In this document: positions 33,120-43,934 of the stretch, one piece after another
Position numbering within the stretch: position 1 is the first letter of the stretch
Layout: each line of letters opens with the position of its first letter
Origin: Trichobilharzia regenti
Taxonomy: Eukaryota > Platyhelminthes > Trematoda > Strigeidida > Schistosomatidae
Assembly: GCA_944472135.2 (NCBI GenBank)
Contig: OX235263.1
Location: forward strand, 2,401,517 to 2,465,516
DNA length: 64,000 nt
Reading direction: 5' to 3'
Notes under the pieces: model-generated
The model's database searches: none
What the model was told of the DNA's origin: nothing
What the model saw: only the letters and a program-made list of their open reading frames with translations
Translations under genes and position numbers: made by a program

Positions 33120-33855
33120 TTGGCTGTTCACAGAGTTTCTTGCGACTTTTCGACTGACGTCGAAAAGAGAAATTCATTTCTGTAGGTATAATCGTAGTCT
33201 TCGACGAGGACTTCACGATTTAAATGATGACAAATTAATCTCTCTAAGTAGTTTTCACTATGTACAGACAAGACCAAAGCGATCCAAGGAAGAAGCGGGG
33301 TGGTAGTGTTGCTACTTTTATCACTTCTCAGTGGTCTGTCGCCAAATGGTAATATTGACTGCATAACTGTCAAATGTCGACCTAAACAACCTCATTTTTA
33401 ATACGAACATTTATGTCAAACCTTGTTGTAGTACTTCAGAACTATCTATGTTTTCAGATGGATTCACTATTTTTGCTGGCTCCTTTTTTGGAAACTTACT
33501 GTCCATAGTGACAGATGATTTTAATTCTTGTGAGTGCAGTTTTCTTACAGTGCTCGGTCATGAAAATGTCGCTAACTTTCCCAACCGATTGAATATTCTC
33601 TTGATCTTGTATTTATAAATGACTGCGAAATATATGAAGCTCGTAAAAGAACCCCACTGTTTAACTCAGATCATTGTATTGTACGGGTTTCACTCAAAAT
33701 TTATGGAAAGTTACACAAGAGAACCTTTTCACACCTGTCGAAGAAAATTGTACATGGATGTTACTCTAAGAAGAATGTTCAGAATCTTAGGAGCATGTCC
33801 AAAGACACAAGGTGGGACTTGTTTCTCGTTGCTAGATTTCTCGTGCTGGCCGTCT
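33120..33855 (+). pseudogene. CR1-like LINE endonuclease relic
   Basis: Plus-strand frames read GGSVATFITSQWSVAKW-like text near 33300 (the serine/glycine-rich segment of the APE nuclease), a damaged GDFN-like region near 33490, NSCECSFLTVLGHENVANFP (33520-33580) and INDCEIYEARKRTPLFNSDH (33620-33680, ending in the SDH motif), then KLHKRTFSHLSKK. This is the C-terminal half of a CR1/jockey-type endonuclease. It is cut off at 33855 by the RTE relic of the duplication arm. Confidence 0.65.
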
Positions 33856-33859
33856 GACC

Positions 33860-34445
33860 TTCATTAGAGAGCTAGCGAAGACAGCTAATGATAAAATTCT
33901 TCTCAGGCCTGCTCTAAATCGCTTTTGTGGTGCTCTTGTCAAGTTAGTGACGCAAATAGAGAAAAAGATTGACTTGACTGGATCGATGTAGAATTTCCAC
34001 CTAATCTAGTCCACCCCATTTATGATTATCATCGGCGATAGTCACCGACCTCGTCTCGCTCCTTTTTTCACTTCAAACGTCTCGCTGAGTCTTGTGGTGT
34101 GGATAATTTGACACATGGCATTTTCATATTACCAGCAGGCGAATGAAGCTGATATAGATTTGAGGCACTTCGTAATGTTGAAAAAAGTTTGTAAATTACT
34201 TCATGGTGAACTCTGGCGATGGCTCATTCAAAGTCAATGAAATTCTGATTGAGTTTTCACTGCCACTCTATGCTCTGTTCGATGGTGGCGTGCAGAGTTA
34301 CAATTCTATGCGTTCACGGCTTGCTTTCGCTGAATTCACCCAGCTTGTTCCGTGGGACAGCGTTCTACATCTACATCCAGTTCTGCTGTACTAGGCCCTT
34401 CAAAATGACGTGACTTAATATTTTGATTGACATATAAAAGAGCTA
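33860..34445 (-). pseudogene. RTE LINE relic in the right arm
   Basis: The minus-strand counterpart of 7570-8180. It is closer to the RTE consensus than its partner at several positions, for example the text over 34320-34400 for DALDAEL and E-QAG. Broken by stops. Confidence 0.6.
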
Positions 34446-34915
34446 TTCATTTCTTCAGGCATAAGCGTAGTCTTTAACGAGGACTTCAGATGTGCTATAC
34501 AATTCATTCAACTAGTGACGTTTATGTATGTAGAGTGTCCCAAACACCTTCGTAATTCTTCAAAATGTTGTCTTAGAGAAAATGTGATTGGTTCAGTGTA
34601 GGTAGAGTAAAGCGAGGTGTTTCTGGTACCATCTTGTGCCTAATCCCATAGACAACTTCTGATATCCTATCTGAGGGCACTGATTTCACCAAGTCTTCTG
34701 GTCAAATACATGTATCCTTTATTATGTATTAAATATTCAAAGCTAATCAGACCTGATCATCACTCTAGCCCTTCCATTTCAGTTCGCCTTTATTATTCGC
34801 CTTCACATCTTTACTATTTAAGAGAAGCCTAATGCTTACTTGCATCAGTCAATAATTATAGATTATCTTGTCGTATCAATGAAATATGATTGTTGAGAAG
34901 ATAATGGCAAAGTGC

Positions 34916-35140
34916 GCACACACACACACACGCACAGTGAAACTATCAGGTGAAAGATGGTAACTTCTTCTACACCAATTCAATCAGCCTTTGCTGATAA
35001 ACACACAAACACACTCACACACTGACAATGGCACATTCTTTAATGATCAGTATGTTACACACCAATACGTATATCTACAATACGGGATTTTATTGGATTC
35101 AACAATGTGTATGTTTGTATGTGTGTGTGTGTGTGCGTGT
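34916..35140. repeat. CA and GT microsatellites of the right arm
   Basis: (CA)n at about 34916-34932 and (TG)n at about 35119-35138, equivalent to the runs near 7094 and 6906. Repeat lengths differ between arms. Confidence 0.8.
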
Positions 35141-35839
35141 TCTCTTGGCACCATACTTGTACTGATAAGAAAGTGTTTTTTATCACCTCTACACAGTATG
35201 GCATCAATAAATGATTGTGTATTATAAATAATAATAAGTTCAGCAAACAATGTGGAGTGAAAGAGGTCAAGTATTTCCTTGAATTTCTCTGCGCCTTTCT
35301 TTCACTTTCACCACGTTTCTTCACATAATTTTGTCTTGTTTTTCACTCGGACGAACTATTGTCAATGGAAGGTATTCAGTAATCAACAAGAGACCAGCAG
35401 AAATGGATGAGGATAGTGTTAGATGACTCATGGGATTTGGAGCAAATGTCTTGACGTAGATTTTGTGTTTGTTGTTGTCACTGATTTACTGCAGATCGCC
35501 TTCGACCGTGTAATCTCAATTTAAAAAGTGTACCATGATGACGAGTCACTTGGTTTGATGTTTGTATTGCAACGTTGACTGACAGGATTCAGTGAGCTTA
35601 AACATTAGGAACACTAAGCACATCTGAGTGACTGATCAGTGGGAACGTTTTGTGATATTTGTTGAACAGAAACTCAGCCTCCTCTTACAACCCACACAGT
35701 GTATACATTTAAGTATCCACAGTTGGAAAAGAAGCATGAAATGGAATTAGTGTTAGAGGTTTTCACTGAGTAAGAGTTAGACGAATGAATGTAGAATGTT
35801 CGACGATAGACTATAATCTTATCTTTATTTACCCTCGAT

Positions 35840-36372
35840 GTGGTGGTATGTGAAATGTTATGTGTTACATGAACCTGAATTTCATCGAAAACCTAACCAG
35901 CAATATTCTTAAGAGAACAATTTCAGCATTAGTGAGAAAAACGTTCTTCACAAAAATGCTAAGAATAGTGTTCTCCAATTGTTCATCGGTCTGCAGAAGT
36001 CTTAAGGACAAGATCTAGCATCGGAATACTTCCACGTGTATGTAGCAGTTTACCTGTTTACATGGAGCCAGGTGTATTAGCCATTTGTGGCGTATATTGT
36101 CTAGAGGTGTTGAAGAACACTATCCTACATGTCTACAAAAGTCCATTAGTGGCTCTACAAGAATTCCAACAATTGAACACCTTGTCAACACTGGTCATTC
36201 AATCTCAACGTGCATCTCCTTCAAAATGACAACTGACAAAGTGAATAACAACCTGCCAAAAGCAACACGCCTTAGACTGATCGGCATTTATGAAGCTTTC
36301 CCTATTCAGTGAGAAAAGTCAGAATTATGCATACTAAAGGGAATTATTCAATCACTCATACTATCATGGTAA
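35840..36372 (+). pseudogene. PLE1 relic, GIY-YIG domain (right arm)
   Basis: 36085-36312 reads ILSRGVEEHYPTCLQKSISG, IEHLVNTGHSISTCISFKM and ATRLRLIGIYEAFPIQ before a stop. SELCILKGI follows in frame. It is the partner of 5666-6200. Confidence 0.75.
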
Positions 36373-36465
36373 CAACCGTGTTGATTTCTACTATCTAACT
36401 TGATTCCATGTTGATTTGATTGTCTTCCCTACTTCTTACAACTGTTGTATTTCTCTAGAACTCTT

Positions 36466-36473
36466 ACATAATT
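36466..36473. other. Empty target site of the PLE1 insertion
   Basis: ACATAATT, the reverse complement of AATTATGT, occurs once here with flanks GAACTCTT and CCATATTCCCC. The same flanks surround the filled site at 4697-5572 in the other arm. Confidence 0.9.
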
Positions 36474-36528
36474 CCATATTCCCCTTCCTCTCTATGTGAA
36501 TCCTGATTATAACTAATTCATTAAATTG

Positions 36529-36702
36529 CATGGAGGATTTAATCATGAGCTGACATCAGTTAGAGAACCACTGGAAAACCTGGACAGCTGTTTCGTCCTA
36601 GTTTTGGACTTTTCACCGGTATGCACCCACCGGGGTTCGAACCCAGGACCTTCTGGGTACAAGGCGAGCTCGCAGACCATTGAGCCACTGGGATCCGATC
36701 AA
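36529..36702 (-). mobile_element. SINE-B (right arm)
   Basis: Duplicated partner of 4469-4640: A box TGGCTCAATGGTCTGCGAGC and B box GGGTTCGAACCCCGG on the minus strand. The A box is better kept here than in the left arm. Confidence 0.75.
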
Positions 36703-36709
36703 ATAGTTC

Positions 36710-38050
36710 TTGAATTCTAACTTCTGCCAATTCATTCATTAAATCACTCATCTTATTCCATACCTCTAATACACGTATTGAACCACTCTTATGTTTTGAC
36801 TAGGCTTAACAGCTATGATTGCGACAAGTGACCACTTTTGTTACAACCGTCTTTCAGGAAATGTACTGGCTACTTCCTTTGTTGACTATTCGAAAGCCTG
36901 TATTACTTAGTCAGTATTATCATCTCATGCAAGCTGTGCTAAGAAGAAGTCTGAAGTCAGAGCAATGTAACATTCAAATATTTTCTAATTTCAGTGGTTA
37001 CATGTTTCGATGATAAAGATGAATACAGGGAAATTCTGTGTTACATTTGATTTTAGTCGTTTGACGCCGACTTCCTCAGGAAAACACGGTAACCTAGGTA
37101 ACATTTGCTTGTTATTTATTTCGAACACCTGGAGACTGTCTACCATATGACTAGTCTTCAATAGATGGTGTAAAATCACACAGTTTAACGCCTTGGTTCC
37201 AGGCTCTTTGGTGTGTGTTTAGAAATGTGGACAATAAGACTTCTGTCTACTCTTCCAGTGTATGTTCCTAAGCACTTACATGTAAACTGCTAGACAGCGT
37301 CGCGGGTAACATGAGGTCGAAGTTCTTCCACTTTCAACCGTCTTAAACAGCAGGTTGTTTGATAAACACATAGAACTTTGGTGTGGGCGACCTTCAGTTA
37401 ACGCCTAATTCTACTAACAATATCATAAACTATGAAGGCAAGTTGGAGAAAGATAGACTTTTTCTCTACTATTCTGCAATTTAATTTTTCCACACTACCC
37501 TCCCCATGTTTATCATTATTGCGCAATCATCTTTTCACAATGGATAACTCTTCTTCGATGTTTTATTCTGGGCTAAGCTTTTTTACACGATCAAACAGTG
37601 TTCTCGTTAATCCTTTGTTTTGTGACTTAATACTACTGTCTGGTTCAAGTTTTGTGTAGCGCAGATCACAATCTTTGATCCTTTACATAATTTTGGTATT
37701 GTTGAATGACTCAACAAGCACTAAACTGATCGCCCGCCCACCCGCCTACTTACTTACTCAGTCATTCAATTGTGTTCAATGTCTCAATTAGTCATTCCTT
37801 TTGAACTGGCCAAAATCCATCAGTCTTTTTCATGCAATTGCTGCTTTTTTTAAAATGCGTAGTTTGTTTGAGAAACAAATTAGAGAAACAAAATACAATT
37901 TTCACATATGTGACTCAGATTACATCATTTGAACTGTTACAGTTCACGCCTCTGAGGGTTTTTGAAACAAGAGATTTGATTAATTAAGTACATTTTTTTA
38001 AAATGCAGATTTAATTATACTGCCTGCATAGTTTCTAAATATAATTCACT
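36710..38050. other. Unassigned DNA shared with the left arm
   Basis: Counterpart of 3130-4460. No gene recognised. Confidence 0.45.
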
Positions 38051-38079
38051 CATATGTATGTAATCGATAAATGCTGGAA

Positions 38080-39200
38080 AGGAATCTGATCCGTCCCTAA
38101 GAAGATGCTTCTGCTGAATCTAAAATTCAAAGGTGACATTGAAGCAGAAATCCTTCGTAAACACCTCTGCAAATCTCTGAGGAAAACATACTTCGCCGAA
38201 GGCTTACGACTGACGTTTTCCTGCAAGAAACTGTTCATGCAGAACTCGAGGGACAAGCTGTCGCATTGAGCCACTTCAACGTGCATATACAAGTTTACTT
38301 CCAGGGTTGAGTACATCGGCCATTTCACGCGCCAAATTGAAACACCCGCTCGTGAACACTATCTAGAGTGGCTTGTAAACGAAAACGTGTATACAGTTGA
38401 GTGACAGGACATCTGGTCAATTCAGGACTATTCAGCGCTATTTGAAATATCCTTCAAAATCTCATACAACATTCGATCAAACCTATCAAAGTTAGTAAAA
38501 CTAAGACATCTTGGCCACGTCGAGACAGTAGCTGTCCAGAAGCTCAAACCCACGCTATGTATCCAAAAGAAATACGTCCAACCTTTGTCCCTGCCATGGC
38601 CATCATAAACGGGAAATGATGACCATCCCATTGCCTTTGTTATGCAAACTTCTATGTTTATTCATGCTATTTTTAATTTTTCCTAATCACTATTTACACC
38701 ACCATATTTTCATACCCAAACTTTCTGTCTATTTTGTCATTTTATTATTTCTACTTATTTAATTCCTAATTGCGCAATATTAAAATCTTCCCAGTAATTA
38801 TGATGTTACTTTGTTTGCGTTTTATCCGTCCTTCCCCCTATTTATTATGGCATTTTAATTCCTAATTGTAATTTTATTAATTTGACTCTTGACCGAAAAT
38901 TGTTCTGGAACTTTCCTACCCATTTATTATTTTTTCCTTCACGTTTCCCAGTGAAACGTAGGGCTTCAAGCTAGTGGCTTGAACTTTCTGTAGCAGTGTT
39001 TATTATTTATTTTACAGGATGGGGTTGCTAGCCTCATGCCCAACCCTTCTTCTTCACCAGGATTATTCCTGGCATAGCGAGGTAAAAGAGCACGTCTGTG
39101 GCCGGGGATCAAAACCCATTTATTATAAGTACAACAATGTACAGCCTAGTTGATGACATCGTCGAAAAGAAAATTTTCGTCACTGCAAATATCTTTTTAT
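38080..39200 (+). pseudogene. PLE1 relic: ORF end, GIY-YIG and tail (right arm and beyond)
   Basis: LLLNLKFKGDIEAEILRKHL (38105) is upstream linker. CIYKFTSRVEYIGHFTRQIE (38287) is the nuclease core with both zinc cysteines altered, then AREHYLEWLVNENV, FKISYNIRSNLSKLVKLRHL and VQKLKPTLCIQKKYVQPL with a stop near 38609. The tail runs to the terminal block at 39120-39190 (TGTACAGCCTAG, GTCGTCGAAAAG) and is interrupted by a SINE at 38931-39114. Confidence 0.75.
38931..39114 (-). mobile_element. SINE-A1, 5'-truncated, with 12-bp target-site duplication
   Basis: The minus-strand copy stops inside the tRNA-like head near the B box. CCCATTTATTAT at 38919-38930 and 39115-39126 is a perfect duplication of the PLE1 tail sequence. 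This fixes both ends of the SINE. Confidence 0.9.
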
Positions 39201-39530
39201 TAGGATCTGATAAAATATTGACTCATAATTTTGAACCATAAAGTATATTATAAATGATCACGATCAACATATTTGTAGTGCATTGTACGCTATAGATTAG
39301 CTGATAGGGGGTTCTAAAAAGTGAAATCTGCATAGTTAGCAACAAAGCAGTTTTCATCTTAATGACTGAGCCCCCTTTATCCGGGAAACATGTTCGTTCT
39401 CTAGAGTAAACGCAGAATTTGAGCACTGTAGTGGAATATAATTCTATCTTATTTTAAATATCCTACAGTCATGATGAAGCATTAAAAACCCGACGAAAAG
39501 ACTTCGAGCATAAATTATTGCTGCTCACAA
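39200..39530. other. No recognisable gene
   Basis: Nothing assigned between the PLE1 end and the PLE3 relic. Confidence 0.4.
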
Positions 39531-39534
39531 TCAT

Positions 39535-40210
39535 ATCAATTTAGCCACAAGGCTTAACAATTAACTGAAGTAAAGACCATATAGATCCAATTAGGAAAAC
39601 TAATTTAATTTACCAATTATCAAGCAATGACTGTATGGTCAATTACATAGATCAGTTAAACTAGTAGATAGAGGTCAACTAGATTACTGGGACATTGGTA
39701 TTCAGCAAGACCTAAGATGAGTAACCTTGTTAAGTTAATTCGCCTAGAAAGAAGCTCAGCCATTGCATTGCATTCACTTGCATGTAATCACGAAATAGGT
39801 ATTGCGGGACACGAATAGAGTATTAGAAGGTAACAAGAGTTAGGTGAATTGAGAGACAGAGAGAGGTTAATCACTGAAGTTTTGTTCATCGAACCAACAC
39901 CAGCCACCTGCAATGAGAATGACACAACGCCTATACTGGAGATATGGAACGTTTCAACAAACAACAAGAGGGAGACAGAGAGAGTGAGGGACAATATATA
40001 TATATATAAAACAAATTGTGGAGCTGTGTGTGTATGGAGCCGTCATCCAGTTGTTAATCTAACAGAACACCTTCTTAACTGGCTTCAACAAATAATTCAA
40101 ACACTTGACTCAACTAACTTTGGAGATAGATTTTATCTGTTACAAAATGTATCATGGAGACTGGTCGTGAAATTGGCTTTAGCATTGTTTAAAACACGGA
40201 TATAAAACAC
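39535..40210 (+). pseudogene. PLE3 relic: GIY-YIG and C-terminus
   Basis: SSNDCMVNYIDQLN (39615) is the YIG region. The open frame 39849-40205 starts with RERLITEVLFIEPTPATCNE, the PLE3 C-terminus, and then runs 80 codons into unrelated sequence with an (TA)n run at 39995-40009. The frame length is therefore misleading. Confidence 0.6.
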
Positions 40211-40415
40211 GATTGTGCCACGTAAACACTCTAATTCGTTAAATCCTCGGCTACATAGATTCGAAAATTATTATTTATCACACTTAACGTGCTTTGATAA
40301 TCAAATTTTAAACCTGAGACTTGGTTCGGGTAATACAATGTTTTACTGTTGTTTTTTAAACTCCTGTCTGTAATTTTGACCAGTGAATAAACCTTTTAGC
40401 CTTTCATACCTCGTT

Positions 40416-40428
40416 AATTTTCATGCAA
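40416..40428. repeat. Target-site duplication of RTE copy B (left)
   Basis: AATTTTCATGCAA here and at 41271-41283, both perfect. Confidence 0.9.
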
Positions 40429-41270
40429 GCGAAAACCGGCAAACTGGTCGAAGAAGCAGTCGGCGAAGACAGGACTCCAGGTGAACATTGACAAGACGGA
40501 GGTGATGAAAATAACCAACCAACCAGCCAACAACAACAACAGCAACATCCAGCGTCAATCACCATCAACGGGAAGGATTTGAAAGAGGTTACTTCATTCA
40601 CTTATCTAGCATTGAGCATTGTCTCAACTACAGCCAGTCGGAACGGACGAGGATATCAAATCGAGCGAGAATCGGGAAGACGAGAAACGCACACACTCAT
40701 CGACCTGAAATCAATCTGGAAATCTCCGTCACTCAGCCAGCCAGCATCAACAACAAAATTCAGTCGGATTTTCAATACAAATAACGTCAAGTTAGTCAGT
40801 TCTTCTATACGGATCGGATCAGAAATTTGGTGGGCGGGTCACAAATAATATTTCCAACAGCCTGTTGCAGACCTTTATCAGCCAGCAACAGTCTTCGCTG
40901 GCTCTATACTGAAGATCAGATGGCCGGGCCGGAAAGAATCACCAACAACAAGAAACTATGGGAACAAATAAAACAAGAACCAATCGCCAACCAACAAATA
41001 TGCAGGAGAAGGTGGGGATGGATCGGACACTCGCTGAGGAGACCACTGAGTGACATCCCACGTCGAGCCCTCGAGTGGAACCCGAAATGGAAGCGGTGTG
41101 TGGGACGTCCGAGGGTAACATGGAGGAGATCGTGTGAAGAGGAGTTGAAAGAGTGTGGGCTAATATGGGTGCAGGTGAAAAGTACAGCAGAAGACAGAAG
41201 CAAATGGAGACGTGAAGTTGAAGCTCTATGTTCCACTAGGTACCCAAGGGAGCAATAATAATATAATAAT
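40429..41270 (+). mobile_element. RTE LINE, 5'-truncated, young insertion (copy B)
   Basis: Starts after the RT catalytic motifs. It reads QQHPASITINGKDLKEVTSF, FTYLALSIVSTTASRNG, then LRWLYTEDQMAGPERITN, CRRRWGWIGHSLRRPLSDI, RPRVTWRRSCEEELKECG and VEALCSTRYPREQ (40827-41258 is open). The TAA-rich 3' end meets the perfect 13-bp target duplication. It lies about 290 bp beyond the stop codon of the decarboxylase gene and may be in or near its 3' UTR. Confidence 0.88.
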
Positions 41271-41573
41271 AATTTTCATGCAAATACTTACGACAAGCCT
41301 ATGTGTAATCAGAATATTCAAAATGTGTCGTGCGATTACATTTCATTTTTCAGATACATTACATCTCCTGAATGTTTTGTCAAACTATGTAATAACTTCA
41401 AATCTCTCCTTTCAAATATGTGTATTAATAAAAAAGAAAAGAAAAACAATGAGAAGCATGATTATTCGATGATAACACTGACAGCCTTCAATCAATAAAC
41501 AAAATATGATTGGTGAATTAAACGTCTTTGAATGCATTTAAACAAGAAAATGGATTTTCAATGTTTCAACGGA

Positions 41574-41816
41574 TCAGGAATCACCATTTATATTATTATC
41601 ATTATTATGACAAGTGTTTGAATTTAATAATTTCTCAGTTAATTCACTAATAACGTTAAAAGCATATTCTATGTGTTGTTTATTAGGTGAATGATAGCAA
41701 ACAGCAAAACGAATAAAGAATAATGGTTCAGGTAATTCAAATTCAGAAGATACTAAATGAATTCTGCCATCATCTTCAATATCGTGATAAAGTTGTCTTG
41801 TCAATTCGTTATCATT
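41574..41816 (-). CDS. Aromatic-L-amino-acid decarboxylase, terminal exon
   Basis: The acceptor (TTATTTCCTGATAG) is at 41817 and upwards. The exon gives NDNELTRQLYHDIEDDGRIH, LVSSEFELPEPLFFIRFAVC, HSPNKQHIEYAFNVISELTE and a TGA stop at 41574-41576, 80 residues in all. It matches the C-terminal domain of group II PLP decarboxylases (the family pattern is INxDGRIHLVPS, then FxLRFAICS, then ALxxI at the end). These enzymes convert aromatic amino acids such as tyrosine, DOPA, 5-HTP or tryptophan to amines in the cytosol. The reading frame is phase 0 with the previous exon. I saw no AATAAA in the 290 bp before the RTE insertion downstream. Confidence 0.9.
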   Translation of the reverse strand, partial: NDNELTRQLYHDIEDDGRIHLVSSEFELPEPLFFIRFAVCYHSPNKQHIEYAFNVISELTEKLLNSNTCHNNDNNINGDS

Positions 41817-41929
41817 CTATCAGGAAATAAATAGACAACAAGGAAAAGCGAGAGAGAGAGAGAGTTCAAATCGTGCATAGAATAAATGTATAGTTTTTTT
41901 AAAATAATTATATTCTATTTTAAGTTAGA

Positions 41930-42490
41930 TCATAAACTTTTGATTTAGTTGTGTTCTCTGAACTGGTTTATTTAATTGTGAAGCGTTCGTTGTCCTTCTA
42001 GATAACACTTTCAATGTAGAATATAGTATGAAATCAACTTATTTCATTTCTCTGTGAATAGTCTCATTGTATCTCCTGATAATCATTGTTAGGTGCGATT
42101 TATTTTCCATTAGCTGGTAAAGTTGGTCTGTAGTAATGAATATGTGAATAGCGGATTCATCTGGGTACCAGGCATCTAGGAGTCATGGGGGCATTTTCGG
42201 TGTATTTCTTGTGATTAAAATTTCTACATTCACCCAACTGAACTGGTGTTCGCAATTACCTACATGTCTTAGTACGAAAGAATACATATTGTGTCGTTTC
42301 ATAGATAATTTATGATCTTGGATTATGAGTCAGCGGGGACGTCCACTTTGACCAGTTTATTGTTGCTACAACTTATTTTGTGAATGGTATTGATCCCGTC
42401 TTTTTTCGGTTGATTTATGGTATTCAGAATGCTGTCTTAGTGTGTTGGTGTGATACAAATAATGTGTTCCAATGGAATACTATTCTCACG
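41930..42490 (-). pseudogene. PLE2 relic: GIY-YIG domain and hammerhead-like tail
   Basis: The minus strand reads DGINTIHKISCSNN (42400; the second domain cysteine and YIG box are damaged), MKRHNMYSFV-like text (42290), then LLDAWYPDESAIH-type sequence near 42160 and an end near 42060. The tail near 41960-42017 has the PLE2 terminal block CTAGAAGGACAACGAACG. It sits inside the last large intron of the decarboxylase, in the same orientation as the gene. Confidence 0.65.
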
Positions 42491-42503
42491 TATTCAGTAC
42501 TGC

Positions 42504-42742
42504 GTTTTTTTCCTTCACGTTCCCCAGTGGAACATAGGGCTTCAAGCTAGTGGCTTGAACTTTCTGTAGCAGTGTTTATTATTTATTTTACAGGATGGGG
42601 TTGCTAGCCTCATGCCCAACCTCTCTCCTTTACCAGCATTATTTCTGGCTTAGCAAGGTAAGGGAGTGCGTCCGCCGGGAATCGAACCACGCACCATGGG
42701 CATGGTTGGCGAGCGCCCGAACCTCTATGCCACCGACGCACA
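42504..42742 (-). mobile_element. SINE-A1, full length, with 9-bp target-site duplication
   Basis: CAGTACTGC at 42495-42503 and 42743-42751 flanks the element. The tRNA-like head is at its right end (GTGCGTCGGTGGCATAGAGG, B box GGTTCGATTCC); the 3' end at the left is CCACTGGGGAACGTGAAGG with a short A run. Confidence 0.9.
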
Positions 42743-42768
42743 CAGTACTGCATTAGCAACAGAATACT

Positions 42769-42778
42769 ATATATATAT

Positions 42779-42810
<32 letters not shown>

Positions 42811-42812
42811 AG
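42769..42812. repeat. (TA)n microsatellite
   Basis: AT/TA dinucleotides with one interruption (ACATGT) in the decarboxylase intron. Confidence 0.95.
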
Positions 42813-42879
42813 CGGTTTGATCAATTGAAAATATACCTTTGCTTCCATGTCTTGCCTTCTGTATTTACACCAGTATTCT

Positions 42880-43075
42880 AGCCATTTTAAATATACGTCA
42901 CTCCTGAGCCAACACAATCACTTCATTAGATTTCAGATTAACACCTTCACTGAAGTCGTTGCCTAGAAGGACAACGAAGGCTTCTTAATTGAATAAACCA
43001 GCTCAGACAACAAAACTAAGTCAAGGTCATTGACCTCAGCTACAAATCTTCTCCATTAAATCATGAACCGATATC
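42880..43075 (+). mobile_element. PLE2 terminal fragment with decayed hammerhead-like hairpin
   Basis: CTTCACTGAAGTCGTTGCCT, AGAAGGACAACGAAGGC and AATAAACCAGCTCAGACAAC match the terminal block at 63880-63965. The hairpin CGTTG/CAACG is kept, but the core CTGAGGA is CTGAAGT and GAAA is GAAG, so it should be inactive. The tail ending GAGCTACAAATCTTCTCCAT also occurs near 60900. Confidence 0.6.
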
Positions 43076-43102
43076 ATTCAGAAAAACTGTGATAATAAAG
43101 CT

Positions 43103-43330
43103 ATTTTCCTGTACGTTCCCAGTGGAACGTAGGGCTTCAAACTAGTGGCTTGAAGTTTCTGTAGCAGTGGTGATTTTTACAGGATGGGGTTGCTAGCTCC
43201 ATGCCCAACCTTTCTTCTTTACCAGTATTATTTCTGGCCTAGCGAGGTTGAGGAGTTCGTCGGCTGGGGATCGAACCCCGGACCATGTGCATGGTCGTCA
43301 AGCGTCCTCGCCGCTATGCCCTCGACGCAC
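43103..43330 (-). mobile_element. SINE-A1
   Basis: Full copy with B box GGTTCGATCCC and 3' end CCACTGGGAACGTACAGG. TAATAAAG on the left and TAATGAAG on the right may be a decayed target duplication. Third SINE-A1 of this intron together with 42504 and 43703. Confidence 0.8.
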
Positions 43331-43702
43331 TAATGAAGAAATACTGGATGGATATTCTCTGTCAATTCGGATGTCCTCAGCAGTACTTCCGCATGACAGT
43401 ACTTGCTGGCCATATCGATTCGATCTACACCACACCAAACGACTGTTTCAATCGTTTGAGGCTGAATTCGTCAGTAATGTACTTTGGTTGACTTAGTTCA
43501 CAGATCTGAGTCAGAGCAAATCACTGAAATTCTCGTTTGCTACTTTTGTCGAATTGGTTGTATATAGAATCCAATACGCAGTTTGTAAAATTCACAGTTC
43601 ATTTTATTAATTCTAGCATCACACTTTGACGACCATTAGACAGTAGTGCAACAAATCAGCGTATGGTAATTTATTTTGTATCCATAGGTATGCGGTTCTC
43701 AT

Positions 43703-43930
43703 GTGCATTGTTAGCACAGCGGTAGAATGCTCGCCAGCCATGCATAAGGTCCGGGGTTCAGCCCACGGCCAGCACACTCCTTTACCTCGCTTAGCCAGTA
43801 ACAGAACTGACAAAGAGGGATGACTGAGCATGAGGCTAGTAGGCCCATTCTATAAAAATAAAGACTGCTACAGAAACTTCAAGCCTGTAGCTTGAAGCCC
43901 TATGTTCCACTGAGAACGTGAACGAATAAG
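43703..43930 (+). mobile_element. SINE-A1
   Basis: Plus-strand copy: A box TTAGCACAGCGGTAGAATG, B box GGGTTCAGCCC, body TGAGCATGAGGCTAGTAGGC and end GAAGCCCTATGTTCCACTGA. Diverged head. Confidence 0.75.
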
Positions 43931-43934
43931 AAAC

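Larger units (their letters stand above)
33850..38760 (-). repeat. Right arm of the large inverted duplication (partner 2390-8200)
   Basis: Reverse complement of the left arm. It lacks the 868-bp PLE1 insertion and so keeps a single AATTATGT site (36466-36473). Order from the inside: RTE relic, CA/GT runs, PLE1 relic, SINE-B, unassigned DNA, PLE1 relic. Confidence 0.85.
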
